Shown here: one piece after another, positions 45,269 to 56,284 of the stretch
How the letters are laid out: the number at the start of each line of letters is the position of its first letter
How positions within the stretch are numbered: position 1 is the stretch's first letter
Assembly (NCBI RefSeq): GCF_000801105.2
Contig: NC_079515.1
Span: 9,114,001-9,178,000, forward strand
Reading direction: 5' to 3'
Source: Raphanus sativus
Lineage: Eukaryota; Streptophyta; Magnoliopsida; Brassicales; Brassicaceae
Length of the DNA: 64,000 nucleotides
Position numbers and translations under genes: made by a program
The notes under the pieces: model-generated
Seen by the model: only the letters and a program-made list of their open reading frames with translations
What the model was told of the DNA's origin: nothing
The model's database searches: none

Positions 45269-46069
45269 ATGGCGATTTTGGCACAAAATATGTTGCTGCT
45301 GAATGATGTGAATTATGGATATTGGAAAGTGAGAATGAGAGCAAACTTACGTGGGGCTGATGAAGATATCTGGACAGTTGTTCAAACTGGATGGGAAGAA
45401 CCGTTTGTGATGCAAGAAGATGGTTTGAAGATACCTAAACTGAAGACAAAATGGACAGCAACAGAGAAAAAGCTTTCAAGGTTTAATGCAAGAGCACTGG
45501 ATACAATCTTCAGTTCTGTAGATGAAAAGCAATTTGAGCTTATACAGGGATGTGAATCAGCTAAGGAAGCTTGGGATATACTACAAAATGCTTTCGAGGG
45601 TACTGCGAATGTTAGGAGGATAAGATTGGACTTGCTTGCATCACAGTATGAAGACATAAGGATGAGGGATGATGAGAAGATAGGAGATTTAGTGCGAAAC
45701 TCAGCTAATGAAGCACAAGTTTTAGGTAAAAAATATGAAGATGCAAAATTGGTGAAGAAGTTTTTGCGATGTTTGCCTACTAAGTTTGCAGCACATAAAG
45801 CAGCGATAACATTGACGATGAACACTGATGAACTGAAGTATGCTGAGGTAGTAGGGATATTAAAGGCTGAGGAGATGGAATTGGAATCTAAGTGTTCAAA
45901 ACCTGCTCAAGACTCACGAATTACAGTTGATGAAGACATCCAGAAAGCTAAGAAGCTTGAAGAATCTATTCACTTGGTGATTCATAAACTTGAAGAAACC
46001 ATGAATCTTTTGAATAAGATGTCCAGTGACAGACTGCCAAGAGAAGAAGAAAGACATAAATGCAGGTAG
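45269..46069 (+). CDS. Retrotransposon gag, capsid part (266 aa)
   Basis: This is the first frame after the primer-binding site. It resembles the plant copia gag domain (UBN2/DUF4219 type): LLNDVNYGYWKVRMRANLRG near the start, ESAKEAWDILQNAFEG in the middle, and FLRCLPTKFAAHKAAI with TMNTDELKYAEVVGIL after it. A lysine- and glutamate-rich coiled tail follows. It forms the virus-like particle shell that packages element RNA. The frame ends at a TAG right at the start of the next frame, overlapping it by ten bases (46060-46069) in a different phase, so capsid and zinc-knuckle parts are now separate. Confidence 0.82.
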   Translation: MAILAQNMLLLNDVNYGYWKVRMRANLRGADEDIWTVVQTGWEEPFVMQEDGLKIPKLKTKWTATEKKLSRFNARALDTIFSSVDEKQFELIQGCESAKEAWDILQNAFEGTANVRRIRLDLLASQYEDIRMRDDEKIGDLVRNSANEAQVLGKKYEDAKLVKKFLRCLPTKFAAHKAAITLTMNTDELKYAEVVGILKAEEMELESKCSKPAQDSRITVDEDIQKAKKLEESIHLVIHKLEETMNLLNKMSSDRLPREEERHKCR

Positions 46070-47214
46070 TGGTGTGTTTTAATTGTCATGGTATTGGGCA
46101 TGTCAAAACAGATTGTCCATCATTCAAGAGAAAAGAAATCAAGTGTAATGGATGTAATGGTTATGGGCACATAAAATCAGATTGTGTGAAAACCAAGAAG
46201 ATGAAGATGAAGAGAAGTTGCAGTGATAAAGTGCCAGAGAGAAAAGAAGATGCTCTCAATTTCGTGTCTCTTCATGGAGTTATAGGGTCTGAAAAAGACA
46301 TCACTAAGGATGAAATTCGTTTGTTAGTTGTGTCACACACTAATTCAGATGTGTCACACAGTGATACAGAAAGTGATTTAGATGCAGATCTTCTAGCCGA
46401 GTATAAGGTTCTCTTTGGTAAATTTGCAGAACTCAGTCACGAAAACCTACAGCTCATCAAGGATAAAGCTGTTTTAAAAGATCAAGTCAACACCCTAGAG
46501 ATGGAACGGACTGATGCGAAGGGTGAATCAAAGTGTAGGGTGAGAGAGGATGATAATGAAGACGAGCTTCAGTCTCTTAAGAGAGTTATTGCAGAGCAGA
46601 ATCAAGTTCAACAAGAGTCTGAAATAAAGTTTCATCAGATGAAACAGCTGTTGAATCAAGAAGTTGAGAAGAGTCAGCTTCTGGAAAGACAACTTGCTGA
46701 GAACTACAAGAAAGTGAGAATGTTGAACACTGGATCAGCAAGTCTGGATCATATCTTGTCAATTGGGCAGTCTCCAAAAATCAGTTGGGGTTTGGGTTAT
46801 AAAGGGACGACTTCACAAGAGGTTGACAAGAATGAAGGAATCAAGTTTGTAAAACGCTCAATCCCAGTTGTTTCAGCTGAACAAAAGGATGAAACTCAAG
46901 CAAAGTCTGTGGTTCCAAAGATACAAGACATAAAAGTTGTTGCTAAGCGAATGAATGGTTGTCTCTTTTGTGGTAAGACCGGACATACTGTTGCTTTCTG
47001 TTATTCTAGGAGAAACCAGACTGAGCGAGCTTGGAGGATGAATTTTTGTTATGTGGAACCTAGAAGATATGGACATGTTTGGATAGCTAAAAAGGATCTG
47101 TATCCTAAGTTTACGAAAGGTGTGTCACACGAGCATACTAGTGTGTCATACAATCAAATGGGTGATCAATATACTGAGTTTGAAGAACCAGTTCGATGGC
47201 CTAGAAGGTACTGA
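46060..47214 (+). CDS. Retrotransposon gag, zinc-knuckle and coiled-coil part (384 aa)
   Basis: Two CCHC knuckles open the frame: CFNCHGIGHVKTDC and CNGCNGYGHIKSDC. A long acidic coiled coil follows (about residues 100-225). Then come LDHILSIGQSPKISWGLGY, a third CCHC (CLFCGKTGHTVAFC) and WRMNFCYVEPRRYGHVWIAK. This is the standard stretch just before the protease in plant copia polyproteins. The frame stops there, so the pol domain is missing. The first ATG overlaps the end of the capsid frame in another phase. Either a single-base change split one ancestral frame or the second frame is reached by reinitiation. Confidence 0.8.
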   Translation: MQVVVCFNCHGIGHVKTDCPSFKRKEIKCNGCNGYGHIKSDCVKTKKMKMKRSCSDKVPERKEDALNFVSLHGVIGSEKDITKDEIRLLVVSHTNSDVSHSDTESDLDADLLAEYKVLFGKFAELSHENLQLIKDKAVLKDQVNTLEMERTDAKGESKCRVREDDNEDELQSLKRVIAEQNQVQQESEIKFHQMKQLLNQEVEKSQLLERQLAENYKKVRMLNTGSASLDHILSIGQSPKISWGLGYKGTTSQEVDKNEGIKFVKRSIPVVSAEQKDETQAKSVVPKIQDIKVVAKRMNGCLFCGKTGHTVAFCYSRRNQTERAWRMNFCYVEPRRYGHVWIAKKDLYPKFTKGVSHEHTSVSYNQMGDQYTEFEEPVRWPRRY

Positions 47215-47384
47215 GAGTTTTTGATGGTCCCACAAGTATCATGAAGTTGTTCAAAGAATTTTTCACTCAAGCAGGGGGAGATGATACTTAATTCAGGGGG
47301 AGTTTAAGTTAGTACTTTGGTGGTATGTATGATGCATATTGTTCTTAGGCTTGAGTTGTAAAACTCAGTGAAAAAGGGGGAGAA

Positions 47385-47946
47385 TGTAAGCTCAAGAACT
47401 TGGAGCTTGAGAAGCTGTTGCAGTGGTGGAGTTTTGGTTCGTGTACTTGTGTTACACACACAGGATGGTGTGTGACACACGCTTCGAAGAATAAAAAGGA
47501 AACATCAAGATGTGATGATATGGAATATTTCTATATACTTGGTTGACGAAATATGCATTAAAGGAGCGTGATTAGATCACAAATTGGAAGATTTGGTGAT
47601 GCTAAAATATATGAAATATTATATTAGATAATAGAAAAATATTATTTAATATATATTGTGGCTTTTTCCTAGAATTAGAGTTAGAGCTTTTGACGTTGTA
47701 ATTCTCACAGAAACATAGCAACAGCTTTGGGGTTTCAAACAGTGAGTGATTTGTAGAGGTGATCAACAGGGGTTGGTTCCTCATAAGGGTAGATTAAGAA
47801 TTGATCCGTGTCAAGTCGTGTGTGGCGTTGAGTAATTCGGATTTGACAAGTCTTTGTAATAGATTGTTTCAGTGATTCTTAATAAAGAGATAACTGTTCT
47901 TGGAATTATTTTGTGCCGTCTCTTCTCGCTATATCTCGAACTTACA
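47385..47946 (+). repeat. 3' LTR (562 bp)
   Basis: It is the same length as the 5' LTR with about 21 substitutions. It is preceded by a polypurine tract and followed by the agata target duplication. Confidence 0.92.
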
Positions 47947-47951
47947 AGATA

Positions 47952-48288
47952 TCACTTGAATAAGGTAAGAGGACAGAAGGACCAAGCAGATGCATACAAA
48001 TTTTGTATGTTAATCTCTTCTGCGGATCACATCATGCAGATAAAATCAATTGATTCTTCAGTTACAATGTCGCTACACAGGAAGCCATAGCTATCAAGTT
48101 GTGAAAACATAGAAGCTTGATAAAAGCTAAATAAAACCCTCCTAAACACCAGAACACCTATCAAAGTATCAAAACACTCAAACAGTTTAGATTCTATTCC
48201 TGCAATGTTCTGGTGTTAAATTTTCTATGTTGTGTTACTGAAGAGAAAACCATGTACTAATGCCAATGGTCTTTGATGTTGTTGAACA
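47952..48288. other. Host DNA right of the LTR retrotransposon
   Basis: If the retrotransposon and one duplication are taken out, an open frame runs across the junction from about 44577 to a TAG at 48088-48090. It includes NKVRGQKDQADAYKFCMLIS after the junction. I do not recognise the protein. The rest up to 48288 shows no feature. Confidence 0.35.
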
Positions 48289-48303
48289 ATGCAGGTCTCT
48301 TCT

Positions 48304-49152
48304 TTTTTTCCATCTAATGAAATATATTAAGGGACTGAGCCCAAACAAACCGAATTACACAACGAGGTCCATTTAAAAGGCAAGCAAAGAAATTACAACC
48401 AGATCGGGCCTCAAGCCCAACACGATGCCACGCGTCCCAACCACTCTCGCCAAACCAGATTGTTGCGATATACTCTCACGCGCTTGACGCGTCTTCCATT
48501 CCGCTCCTCGAGATCCGAAACATCACATCAAAGTTCAGGACGTCGGTGCTTGCCGGAGAAGCCGAAGCAAACCACCGTTTCGCCGAATCTCACCGTTTAT
48601 GGAGCGCACGAAACCCTTTCTCGTCGCCTATTCTTCCACGGAGCGCTTCACCGGAATCGTACCGAGCTCTCCTCCAGGCCAGACATAGACACCATTCGCA
48701 AACTAAAAACAACAGCGTCGCTTCTTTCATTGGGTAGACCCATAAGACCGCCGGGCTCTCAACCGAAGGCGAAGCCAGGAACCACCACCGAGACATAAAA
48801 GGAAAAGCATAGATCTTTCACCAGAGCCGCCGCCAAAACGCAAAGGCCATTCGACGCGGAAACCAAGAACCGACCGTTCACCCTAATCGGATAGGTACAA
48901 CGGCGGAGACTTTAGCCAGCCGTCCACCGAAGGGAAGTGCGATGCCGGAGACAAAGAAAAAAAAACAAAAGAAAAAAGCGATAGGATAATCTAGACTAAG
49001 CACAAAAGAGAGAACAAGAAGAAAAACAAGGAGACCGGACCGATGGTGGCTGTGGTAGCCCACCCGTCGTCCGGTGACAACTGCTTACGGCGGATGCGAC
49101 TTAGAGAGAAGTCAGAGAGAAAATCTAGAGAGAGGTTTTTTTTTATCAGGAG
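48304..49152 (-). mobile_element. LINE-derived retroposon without ORFs (849 bp)
   Basis: The 15 bp word atgcaggtctcttct flanks the insertion perfectly (48289-48303 and 49153-49167). The left edge starts with a T run, so on the minus strand the element ends in an A tail. The minus-strand head (CTCTCTCTAGATTTTCTCTC) and its GC-rich leader (CCGGACGACGGGTGG) look like a plant L1 5' region. The tail (GTGTAATTCGGTTTGTTTGG) looks like a plant LINE 3' end. Endonuclease and reverse transcriptase are missing, so it is an internally deleted or SINE-like derivative. Its GC content stands out against the surroundings. Confidence 0.75.
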
Positions 49153-49167
49153 ATGCAGGTCTCTTCT

Positions 49168-49964
49168 AAACCTTTATATATCAAAATATTTATTCACATT
49201 ATATAATATTATTATTATAGAAAGGAAAATAAATGAGTCATGTCAATATGTGAATGTCTAGATACTATTTATTATTGGGTTGTTCTAACTTTTAACCAAA
49301 TGAGTAAAGATATGGTCCAACCAAAACACCGAATAGGAGATCTTAAGAGACTGTATAGATTTTCTTTGGTTGGTAAAACAAATGTGCAACAAAACAAAAG
49401 TCATGAAATTCACATTTGGGTCAAATAAATAACACTCATAATTGTTGTTTTTAATATAAATTCTTAACTAACCAAGGGATGATAAACCAAATGTAAACAC
49501 AGAGAATGTTTTCCTGTCTAAAAGTGTAAAAGTGTGAAAGAGACATATCAACAACAATAATAAATAAAAAGGACTACATGTGATAATAACACCAAACATG
49601 TCGCCAACAACAGTCTGAAATCTCAAGCAAATTGATTTTATTATATACTCATTTAAATAATTTTCCCTCACTTTCTCTGACCTTTCTTTGCTTCACCTTC
49701 AAATCTTCCCTCTCCATCTTGTTCAAAAAAGAGAAAGAAACAAAGTAATTACGAAACATCCTTCTTCACGATATTTCAAAATCAAGATTCGGTTAAAGGG
49801 TCCCATCTTTTTTTTTTATCTTCTTGCCACATTCTTTAATTCTTGATTCTCAAAGAATTTAATGCTCATGTCTTTTATATGAATCCTCTGAAGCTTACAG
49901 GCTCCATTGAACAGTAAAATCTTGTGAGTTTGATCCTTTTAATACCGTGAGAGGAAGCTCCCAG
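49168..49964. other. Upstream region of NEK5
   Basis: The stretch contains AT-rich promoter DNA. A CT-rich leader region follows (about 49660-49740) before the ATG at 49965. No other gene is seen. Confidence 0.5.
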
Positions 49965-52254
49965 ATGGCAAACAAGATGAGTGAAACAGCTTCAAAGATG
50001 GATGATTATGAAGTAGTGGAACAGATCGGAAGAGGAGCTTTCGGTTCTGCTTTTCTTGTGATTCACAAGTCTGAGAGACGAAGGTGAGTTAAGATCTAGA
50101 CTTTGAGTTTATAGTTTGTCTATATTTGTTTCTTGTGATCTGGTTTGAGATCTATGGATTGTTTTTTTGTAGGTATGTAGTGAAGAAGATTCGTTTGGCT
50201 AAACAAACAGAGAGATGCAAGCTTGCTGCCATCCAAGAGGTTAAAATTACATTAGCAAGCTTATTGACTGGTATCTTGATCATATTCAACGATAATTTCT
50301 TGAAAATGAAAATGTGTTTTTTTGGACTCTTGATGAACTTCAGATGAGTTTGATATCAAAGCTTAAGAGTCCTTATATTGTGGAGTACAAAGATTCATGG
50401 GTTGAAAAGGTGATAATAGTCTTTGTTCAAAGCTCACAATCAATAAGTTTCACAGTTAGTTCTAACGTTTTACTGGTTATACAGGATTGTGTATGCATTG
50501 TAACTAGTTATTGTGAAGGTGGAGACATGTAAGGCAATCATTTCACATTCCAATCTTATGTTTTTTTATTGTTTTTTTTTTCACTGATTCTTTTGATAAA
50601 TGCAGGACTCAAATGATAAAGAGAGCTAGAGGAACATTTGCATCTGAAGAAGTGAGCAGTCATTAAGGAATCTATCTGGTATAGACAAGTAATGAACTGA
50701 TATTGGAATACTAACTTAGAATTATATCTTCTTCGATGTAGAAACTCTGCAGATGGATGGTTCAGCTACTGTTAGCAATAGATTACCTCCATAAAAATCG
50801 AGTTCTTCACCGTGACCTCAAGGTAATTTCAACTTCTATGCTTCTTTTGCTACAATGGAACAGTACATCCATTAACACTCCTACTCAAATTTTTCCAGTG
50901 CTCAAACATATTCCTCACCAAAGACAACGAGATTCGATTAGGTAAAGATATCAGATGCAGAAAATCTTCTATTTGCTACTTCTTCAGAAGCTGTTTTAGA
51001 TACTAAGTAGTTGTTTTTTTCACAGGTGACTTTGGTCTTGCAAAACTTCTAGGCAAAGATGATCTCGCTTGCTCAGTAATGCTCACATTTCCTTATAGCT
51101 TTTCGTCAGAATGTTTTCTAAATCATTTTCTTGTTTTTTTTTGTAGATTGTGGGAACACCAAACTACATGTGCCCTGAACTTCTTGCAGATATACCTTAC
51201 GGCTACAAATCTGATATTTGGTCTTTAGGTTTATTTCTCTTCTTTAACTTTTGCACAATCCTTACAACTTCTTGTTTTTTTTTCTTGGTTTCTCATAAAG
51301 ATTTTGGTTTTACAGGTTGCTGTATGTTTGAAGTAGCTGCACATCAACCTGCCTTCAAGGCTCCTGTAAGAACACATTCTCATTTTTCGTCTTGTGTTAA
51401 ATCTGAAATTTCTTTGAATATTTCTGTTTCTTGGAAACAGGACATGGCTGGACTCATCAACAAGATTAACCGCTCTTCACTTTCTCCCCTCCCTGTCATG
51501 TATTCCTCTTCATTGTAAGTATACATACAACATTTTTACTTTAGTTTACAGTAGTAGACAAGCTTTTGAGTCTAAAATGTTATGTGTTTCTGCAGAAAGA
51601 GACTGATTAAAAGTATGTTGCGCAAGAACCCTGAACATAGACCAACTGTAAGTTAATTATGAACTTCTTATTAGTTTCTTCTTTTCGAGGCTTTTCTTTT
51701 TAACTGTAAAATGTTTGTTACAGGCTGCAGAACTGTTAAGACATCCTCACTTACAGCCATATCTTGCACAATGCCAAAACCTGTCTCCCGTTTTTAAACC
51801 GGTTGTATCCAAATCAGAACACAACACCAACGAAAACAGAACAGGCGAGACCCGCCTTCCCTCAAGGACAGGCACTGCGAAGTCCACGAAAACACCGATG
51901 AAACATAATCAAACACTAAAAGAAGAAGCAGAGAAGAGGAGCAAGAATACACGTTCTAGTTCAAAAGACAAAGAGAGGCCAGAAAAGACGCAGGAGATGT
52001 CATTGATTAGCACACTAACGCTACTACGCGAATATCAGAAGAAGACTCCGAGGAGCGAGGAGAGAGCAGAAGCATTGGAATCTCTGTTGGAGCTTTGTGC
52101 AGGATTACTTAGGCAAGAGAAGTTTGATGAGCTTGAAGGAGTCTTGAAGCCTTTTGGAGACGAAACAGTTTCATCAAGAGAGACAGCGATTTGGCTTACG
52201 AAAAGTCTCTTGAATGTTAAGAAAAAACAAAACGATGATGAAACCAACCCTTGA
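49965..52254 (+). CDS. NEK5: NIMA-related protein kinase NEK5, 13 exons
   Basis: This NIMA-family serine/threonine kinase controls microtubule behaviour and directional cell growth in plants. The exons are 49965-50083, 50173-50239, 50344-50409, 50485-50528, 50606-50651, 50742-50822, 50899-50941, 51026-51075, 51147-51228, 51316-51365, 51441-51514, 51596-51647 and 51724-52254. All are GT-AG and in frame, and the product is 434 residues against about 427 in Arabidopsis. Kinase motifs are [12 protein letters not shown] (glycine loop), the ATP lysine in YVVKKIRL (K44 or K45), HRDLK (D139), DFG (157-159) and [11 protein letters not shown]. The C-terminal tail is charged and ends in a conserved helical block ([20 protein letters not shown]). 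By order it is At3g20860. It is intact. Confidence 0.95.
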
Positions 52255-52527
52255 AAACAAACACTAACCACAACTTTTTTCATGTAACCAACCATTGTGT
52301 GTATTAAAGACATTCCTTGATCGTAAGCAATGAAGAAGGTATTTGATTAAGGATAATTGTTATTATTATCATACTCGGACAAATATTAGTGTCAATGATA
52401 TTCTTATACAGTACATCAAAATGGATTACTTGACAAAATTAATTTACATAGATTCTAAAACATCAGAACAAAACAAAAAATTAGTTTTGTCCTATATCTC
52501 TTAGAAGCCCCTCCACAACATATATCT

Positions 52528-52719
52528 TTACTGCAAGAGAATAGCCAAGAAGGCGGAGAGTGATGCAGCAACGATGGAACCAACCACCGGAAAAGCCATG
52601 GTAGCGGAGGAAGTACCTGGTGCTGGTGCTGGAGACTCCATGGTAGCCGAGGTGGCTGAGCTCATTAACACAGCCGAGACAAAGAGGGCTACAAAGAAGT
52701 TGAAGGTCTTCATTTCCAT
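52528..52719 (-). CDS. AGP40: Arabinogalactan peptide AGP40 (63 aa)
   Basis: This is a small GPI-anchored cell-surface proteoglycan peptide. A signal peptide (MEMKTFNFFVALFVSAVLMSS, then ATSA) is followed by a very short mature core with ESPAPAPG, whose prolines would be hydroxylated and glycosylated. The C-terminal hydrophobic tail (VVGSIVAASLSAFLAILLQ) is a GPI-attachment signal. Length and order fit At3g20865. It lies convergent to NEK5, 273 bp behind it. The first ATG (52719) is preferred over the second, six bases later, because AGP40 starts MEMK. Confidence 0.9.
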   Translation of the reverse strand: MEMKTFNFFVALFVSAVLMSSATSATMESPAPAPGTSSATMAFPVVGSIVAASLSAFLAILLQ

Positions 52720-52789
52720 TATTTTTTTGTATTCTTTGGATATTTGTTTTGTGTTTTTATTTTAGGTAATGGCGTGTATGTGGCGAAGG

Positions 52790-52797
52790 TATTTATA
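52790..52797 (-). promoter_or_regulatory. TATA box of AGP40
   Basis: TATAAATA on the minus strand lies 71-78 bp upstream of the AGP40 start codon. Confidence 0.6.
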
Positions 52798-53210
52798 ACA
52801 TAACAAAATGTGGAAGGATAAAAAGAGATCTTCAAGATCTGCCATTAATTAGCAAGACATGATTCTCTATTTTTTTGTTGCTAAATTTAGGAATGGATAA
52901 ATGATTAAAATAAACTAGAGCTATAATTGTTCTTGGATTGTTTCAAATAAGTTTTCGACTAATAAAACTTCTATTTTTGCAAAAACATCTTTTGCCCACA
53001 GATGATCACATGGATTTACAGTAACATTTTGCCAGAGGTTGGTAAAGATTATTCTTAAATAAGATGTTAAAAAGAGATTATTCCTTTGAACTAAAAACGA
53101 ATACTCAATTGTTTACAGATCCTATTGATTTCACAGATACAAAGAGACTATACTCCAGAGACTGATTCATGTCTTTCAGGAGGAATTATTGCACACATGA
53201 CATTACTTAC

Positions 53211-55792
53211 TAGGTCATTGACTCAGGCAAACTCAGCTCCAGAAAGTAAAGACTGCAGCAACAACAGAGACAAAACAAATCATCAAAAATTATAAACTAA
53301 GGACGCAAGCAAGTGCTTTGGCTTTCGAGTTTTTACCTTGCAGACATACAAGCCATGCCGACAAACACAGCTTTTACAGCTTGTTTCTGTCCAGCATAAT
53401 CAAATGCCAAAGGGAGCATTTCGTGCAAAGTTAGGAATGCCATGATTCCACCAACTGCATCATACAGCAAACAGCAGATTTTGTATTGATCCGTTTTAAG
53501 TCCCAATGGTATTTATATAAAGTATTGATTTTACTGCAGATTCCTACTTACCTGCTCCCAACAATCCTTCAAGGATTTCTGGACTCAAGCTGCTCGGGAA
53601 TAGATAAGCTGTATTGCAAGGAAGATGTATCAAATTATTATACTCTCTTGAAACTCTCGAAAAAGAAGCATGCGTAAACATAGAAACCAATGAAAACTTA
53701 CCCACGATAATAACACCTAGAGGCTCAGCTAATCCAGAGAGTGTTGCCAATTTGAATGCCTGCCATTTGCTGTTACATGCATAATATCCGGTCTGGGATG
53801 AATAGAAACCCGGAGTATATACGGTACAAATGTGAATCTATATGCAACCATGTTCTTACCTCTCTGTTGCAAAATATATAGGAAGTGCAACCGCAACACC
53901 CTGAAAATATCACACCGCAGCAGCAAAAGAAGCATAGCAAATCAGAGAAATGAACAAATCTAGTTGTTAGGTCGTTCTTGAGATTACTTTATAATGCAAA
54001 ACAGACAGTCAAACAGGAAACACAGCAAACACGAATAAGACATGATATTCTTTCTAGGTTTCTCTTAATAAGATGAGCTATGTAAGTTTGGTATATATGA
54101 CATCCTTCAAAAATGTCTTATGGTTAGGGAATCTGTACCTCGGGAATGTTATGTAAAGCGATTGCCAAAGCCAGATTAACACCAACTCGCATGCCCTGTG
54201 AAGCAGAATCCAATAAGCAAAGAATGGTATTAATACGCTGGCATGCTCTCTGAATTTTTGTTTGTTCATCATGATCCTTACCTTAATTGATCCGAGAAAT
54301 ACAGCCATCCCTTCTGGAAAATTGTGCAAGCTTATTCCTATAGTTTCAAGTGAAAAAAGATATAAACAGTTCAGATAAACAATTAAGCTATATAACAAAC
54401 ATTAAAATAAAAAAAAATTATAGCAGTCCAAGGAACATGATACGTCCGAATTGTAAAAGAAAAACACAGATCGTTATGTCTTTCACATTATTGTGCAGTA
54501 GTATTCTGACTAGTTTGCTAAATATGAAGAGTTCAAAACTTTGCAAGTCCACAATGATGCAATGGGTTTAGAGGAGCATAGTCGATACATCTAGCCAACA
54601 AACTACAGACTAAACTAAATAGCACCCACCCAATGACAAAAAACTTTTAACAAACTAAGGAAATGGAAGTGGAAGTTGGTATACCAATAGCTGTAACAAT
54701 TCCACTGTATAAGACTTGGCGGCGATGCTTCTTCGCCATATCCTTACCTCCCTCGTCTCCATTTTTCTGTTATAAACAAATAAGCAAAGCTTTCATTAAT
54801 GATACAATATGGGGACATCATTTTGGACAGAAAGCCTTGGGAGAACACTAGTATTCTTGCCTTTCTTCTTTTCACATCAGTAGAAGGAGCAAGTGTTGGT
54901 TCGGGTATGAATTTGGCAATACACGCAAAGAATATCACACCACCGAAAAACTGCATCACTAGAAAACTATTATTACTTTCAGTGTGAAGAAAAGGTATAA
55001 CAAACCCCCTCCCACAGAAGTACTAACCCAGAGATTGCCTTTTAAGAAGCCAATAGAGTTGATAGCATTATGAGCCAAATCAAGGAAGGATATGCTCAAC
55101 ATGAGACCTGCCGCAAAACCCTGAAGAAAGAAGTTACTATCATGAGATAAATAACCAACAATATCAATCAAAATTATGTCAAAGTGACAGAAAAGAAGGT
55201 TGGTAGGTGAACACAACTTCTAGTCACTAGCACCCTATGAAACTTGAAGACCAGCAATCGTGAGAAAATAAATGAACATCAAATGGCTTTATATATATAT
55301 ATATATATAATGAAGGCTTATTGTATGATAATTAAGATGAGAGATTAGATGTAGAGTCGAGTCATGACCTGAAGAAGTCCAAGCATCTTCATATTGGGAG
55401 TCTCGCTAAGAACTACGAAAAGCGCACCTACGAAATGTAACATGAACACACCAATTAGAAGGAAGGAAAAAAAAAAGTCAAACTCAGAGCCTCTCTCGTG
55501 CTATGCTATCTAAGTAAACAGAAACAACAAGATATCAAAGCTTCATAAATAGGCAAATATATTGAACATTCTGAAATAAGCAGCACAACAACAAGAAAGA
55601 AGATGATCCTACACAAGTAGCTTCGCTTTGACAAATACAATCACCAGAATCATCGTTCATCATCATCTAAACAATTGAAAAAAAGGAAAATGAATCTTGA
55701 TTCCTAAATTGAACAAGGAGCAGCTCACCTAAAGAAGTACTTAATCCACCCACAAGGGATAGACCAAGCGCCACGAGCATCTGCGAATCCAT
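53211..55792 (-). CDS. ZTP29: Zinc transporter ZTP29 (ZIP family), 12 exons
   Basis: This ZIP-family zinc transporter is an ER protein tied to salt tolerance in Arabidopsis. On the minus strand the exons are 55792-55729, 55427-55369, 55120-55028, 54950-54861, 54766-54685, 54337-54282, 54195-54139, 53900-53860, 53769-53702, 53608-53552, 53454-53337 and 53253-53211. The product is 275 residues against about 276 in Arabidopsis. The metal-binding helices show SLHNFPEG and ALHNIPEG, with a cytosolic loop rich in K, R and D (DVKRRKKNGDEGGKDMAKKH) before them and a TLHEMLPLAF motif after. All introns are GT-AG except the fourth, which starts GC. An AT microsatellite lies in intron 2. By order it is At3g20870. 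It is intact. Confidence 0.95.
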
Positions 55793-56284
55793 CGATTTTT
55801 ATCTGAACGGGAAGACCTTCTTATCGCAGCCCCTCACAAGATAAGAAACAAACACAAAGACGAAGAATGTGTAGTGTGTGTTATATATAAAGACGGAGAC
55901 GATGAGAATCTCTGAAGCCCAAGGAAGAGATTGAAATCGATGGAAACCCTAATCCGTAGGCAGATGGATAGATTCTTAGCCTAAGTGAGTGAGAGCATAT
56001 TATTATTATGTCAGACCCCCTTGCGTGCTTCGCGTTTTCTACCTAACCTTTCCTCTTCATCTTCTTTCTCCTTTGCCTGTTCCCCTGGTTTATGTTGGCC
56101 CCGATTTATCTCGGCTAGATATAAACTGGAACCGGAGCTTTATCTATAACCGGGTAAACCAATTTTTTTTTTTTTTTTTTTGGTAAAATAAGGGAAACTA
56201 ATATTAGTTTCTCAAAGGGAACACGTACGTATACATAGCAAAGACAAACTAAGTTTATACACATAACAATATTAAAACTAAGTT

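Larger units (their letters stand above)
44636..47946 (+). mobile_element. Copia-type gag-only LTR retrotransposon (TR-GAG like, 3.3 kb)
   Basis: Two LTRs of exactly 562 bp (44636-45197 and 47385-47946) begin TGTAAG and end TTACA. The 5 bp word agata flanks the element (44631-44635 and 47947-47951). After the 5' LTR comes the tRNA-iMet primer site ATTGGTATCAGAGC, and before the 3' LTR the purine tract AAAAAGGGGGAGAA. Between them are only gag-type frames. Protease, integrase and reverse transcriptase are absent. By hand count about 21 substitutions separate the LTRs (close to 4 per cent), mostly transitions, which suggests an insertion on the scale of a million years old. It would need enzymes from an autonomous copia element to move. 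Confidence 0.9.

Noticed and set aside
56165..56200. A further micro-insertion around the run of 20 T
   Set aside because: The flanking words gggtaaaccaat and gggaaactaat match only imperfectly, so a target duplication cannot be claimed.
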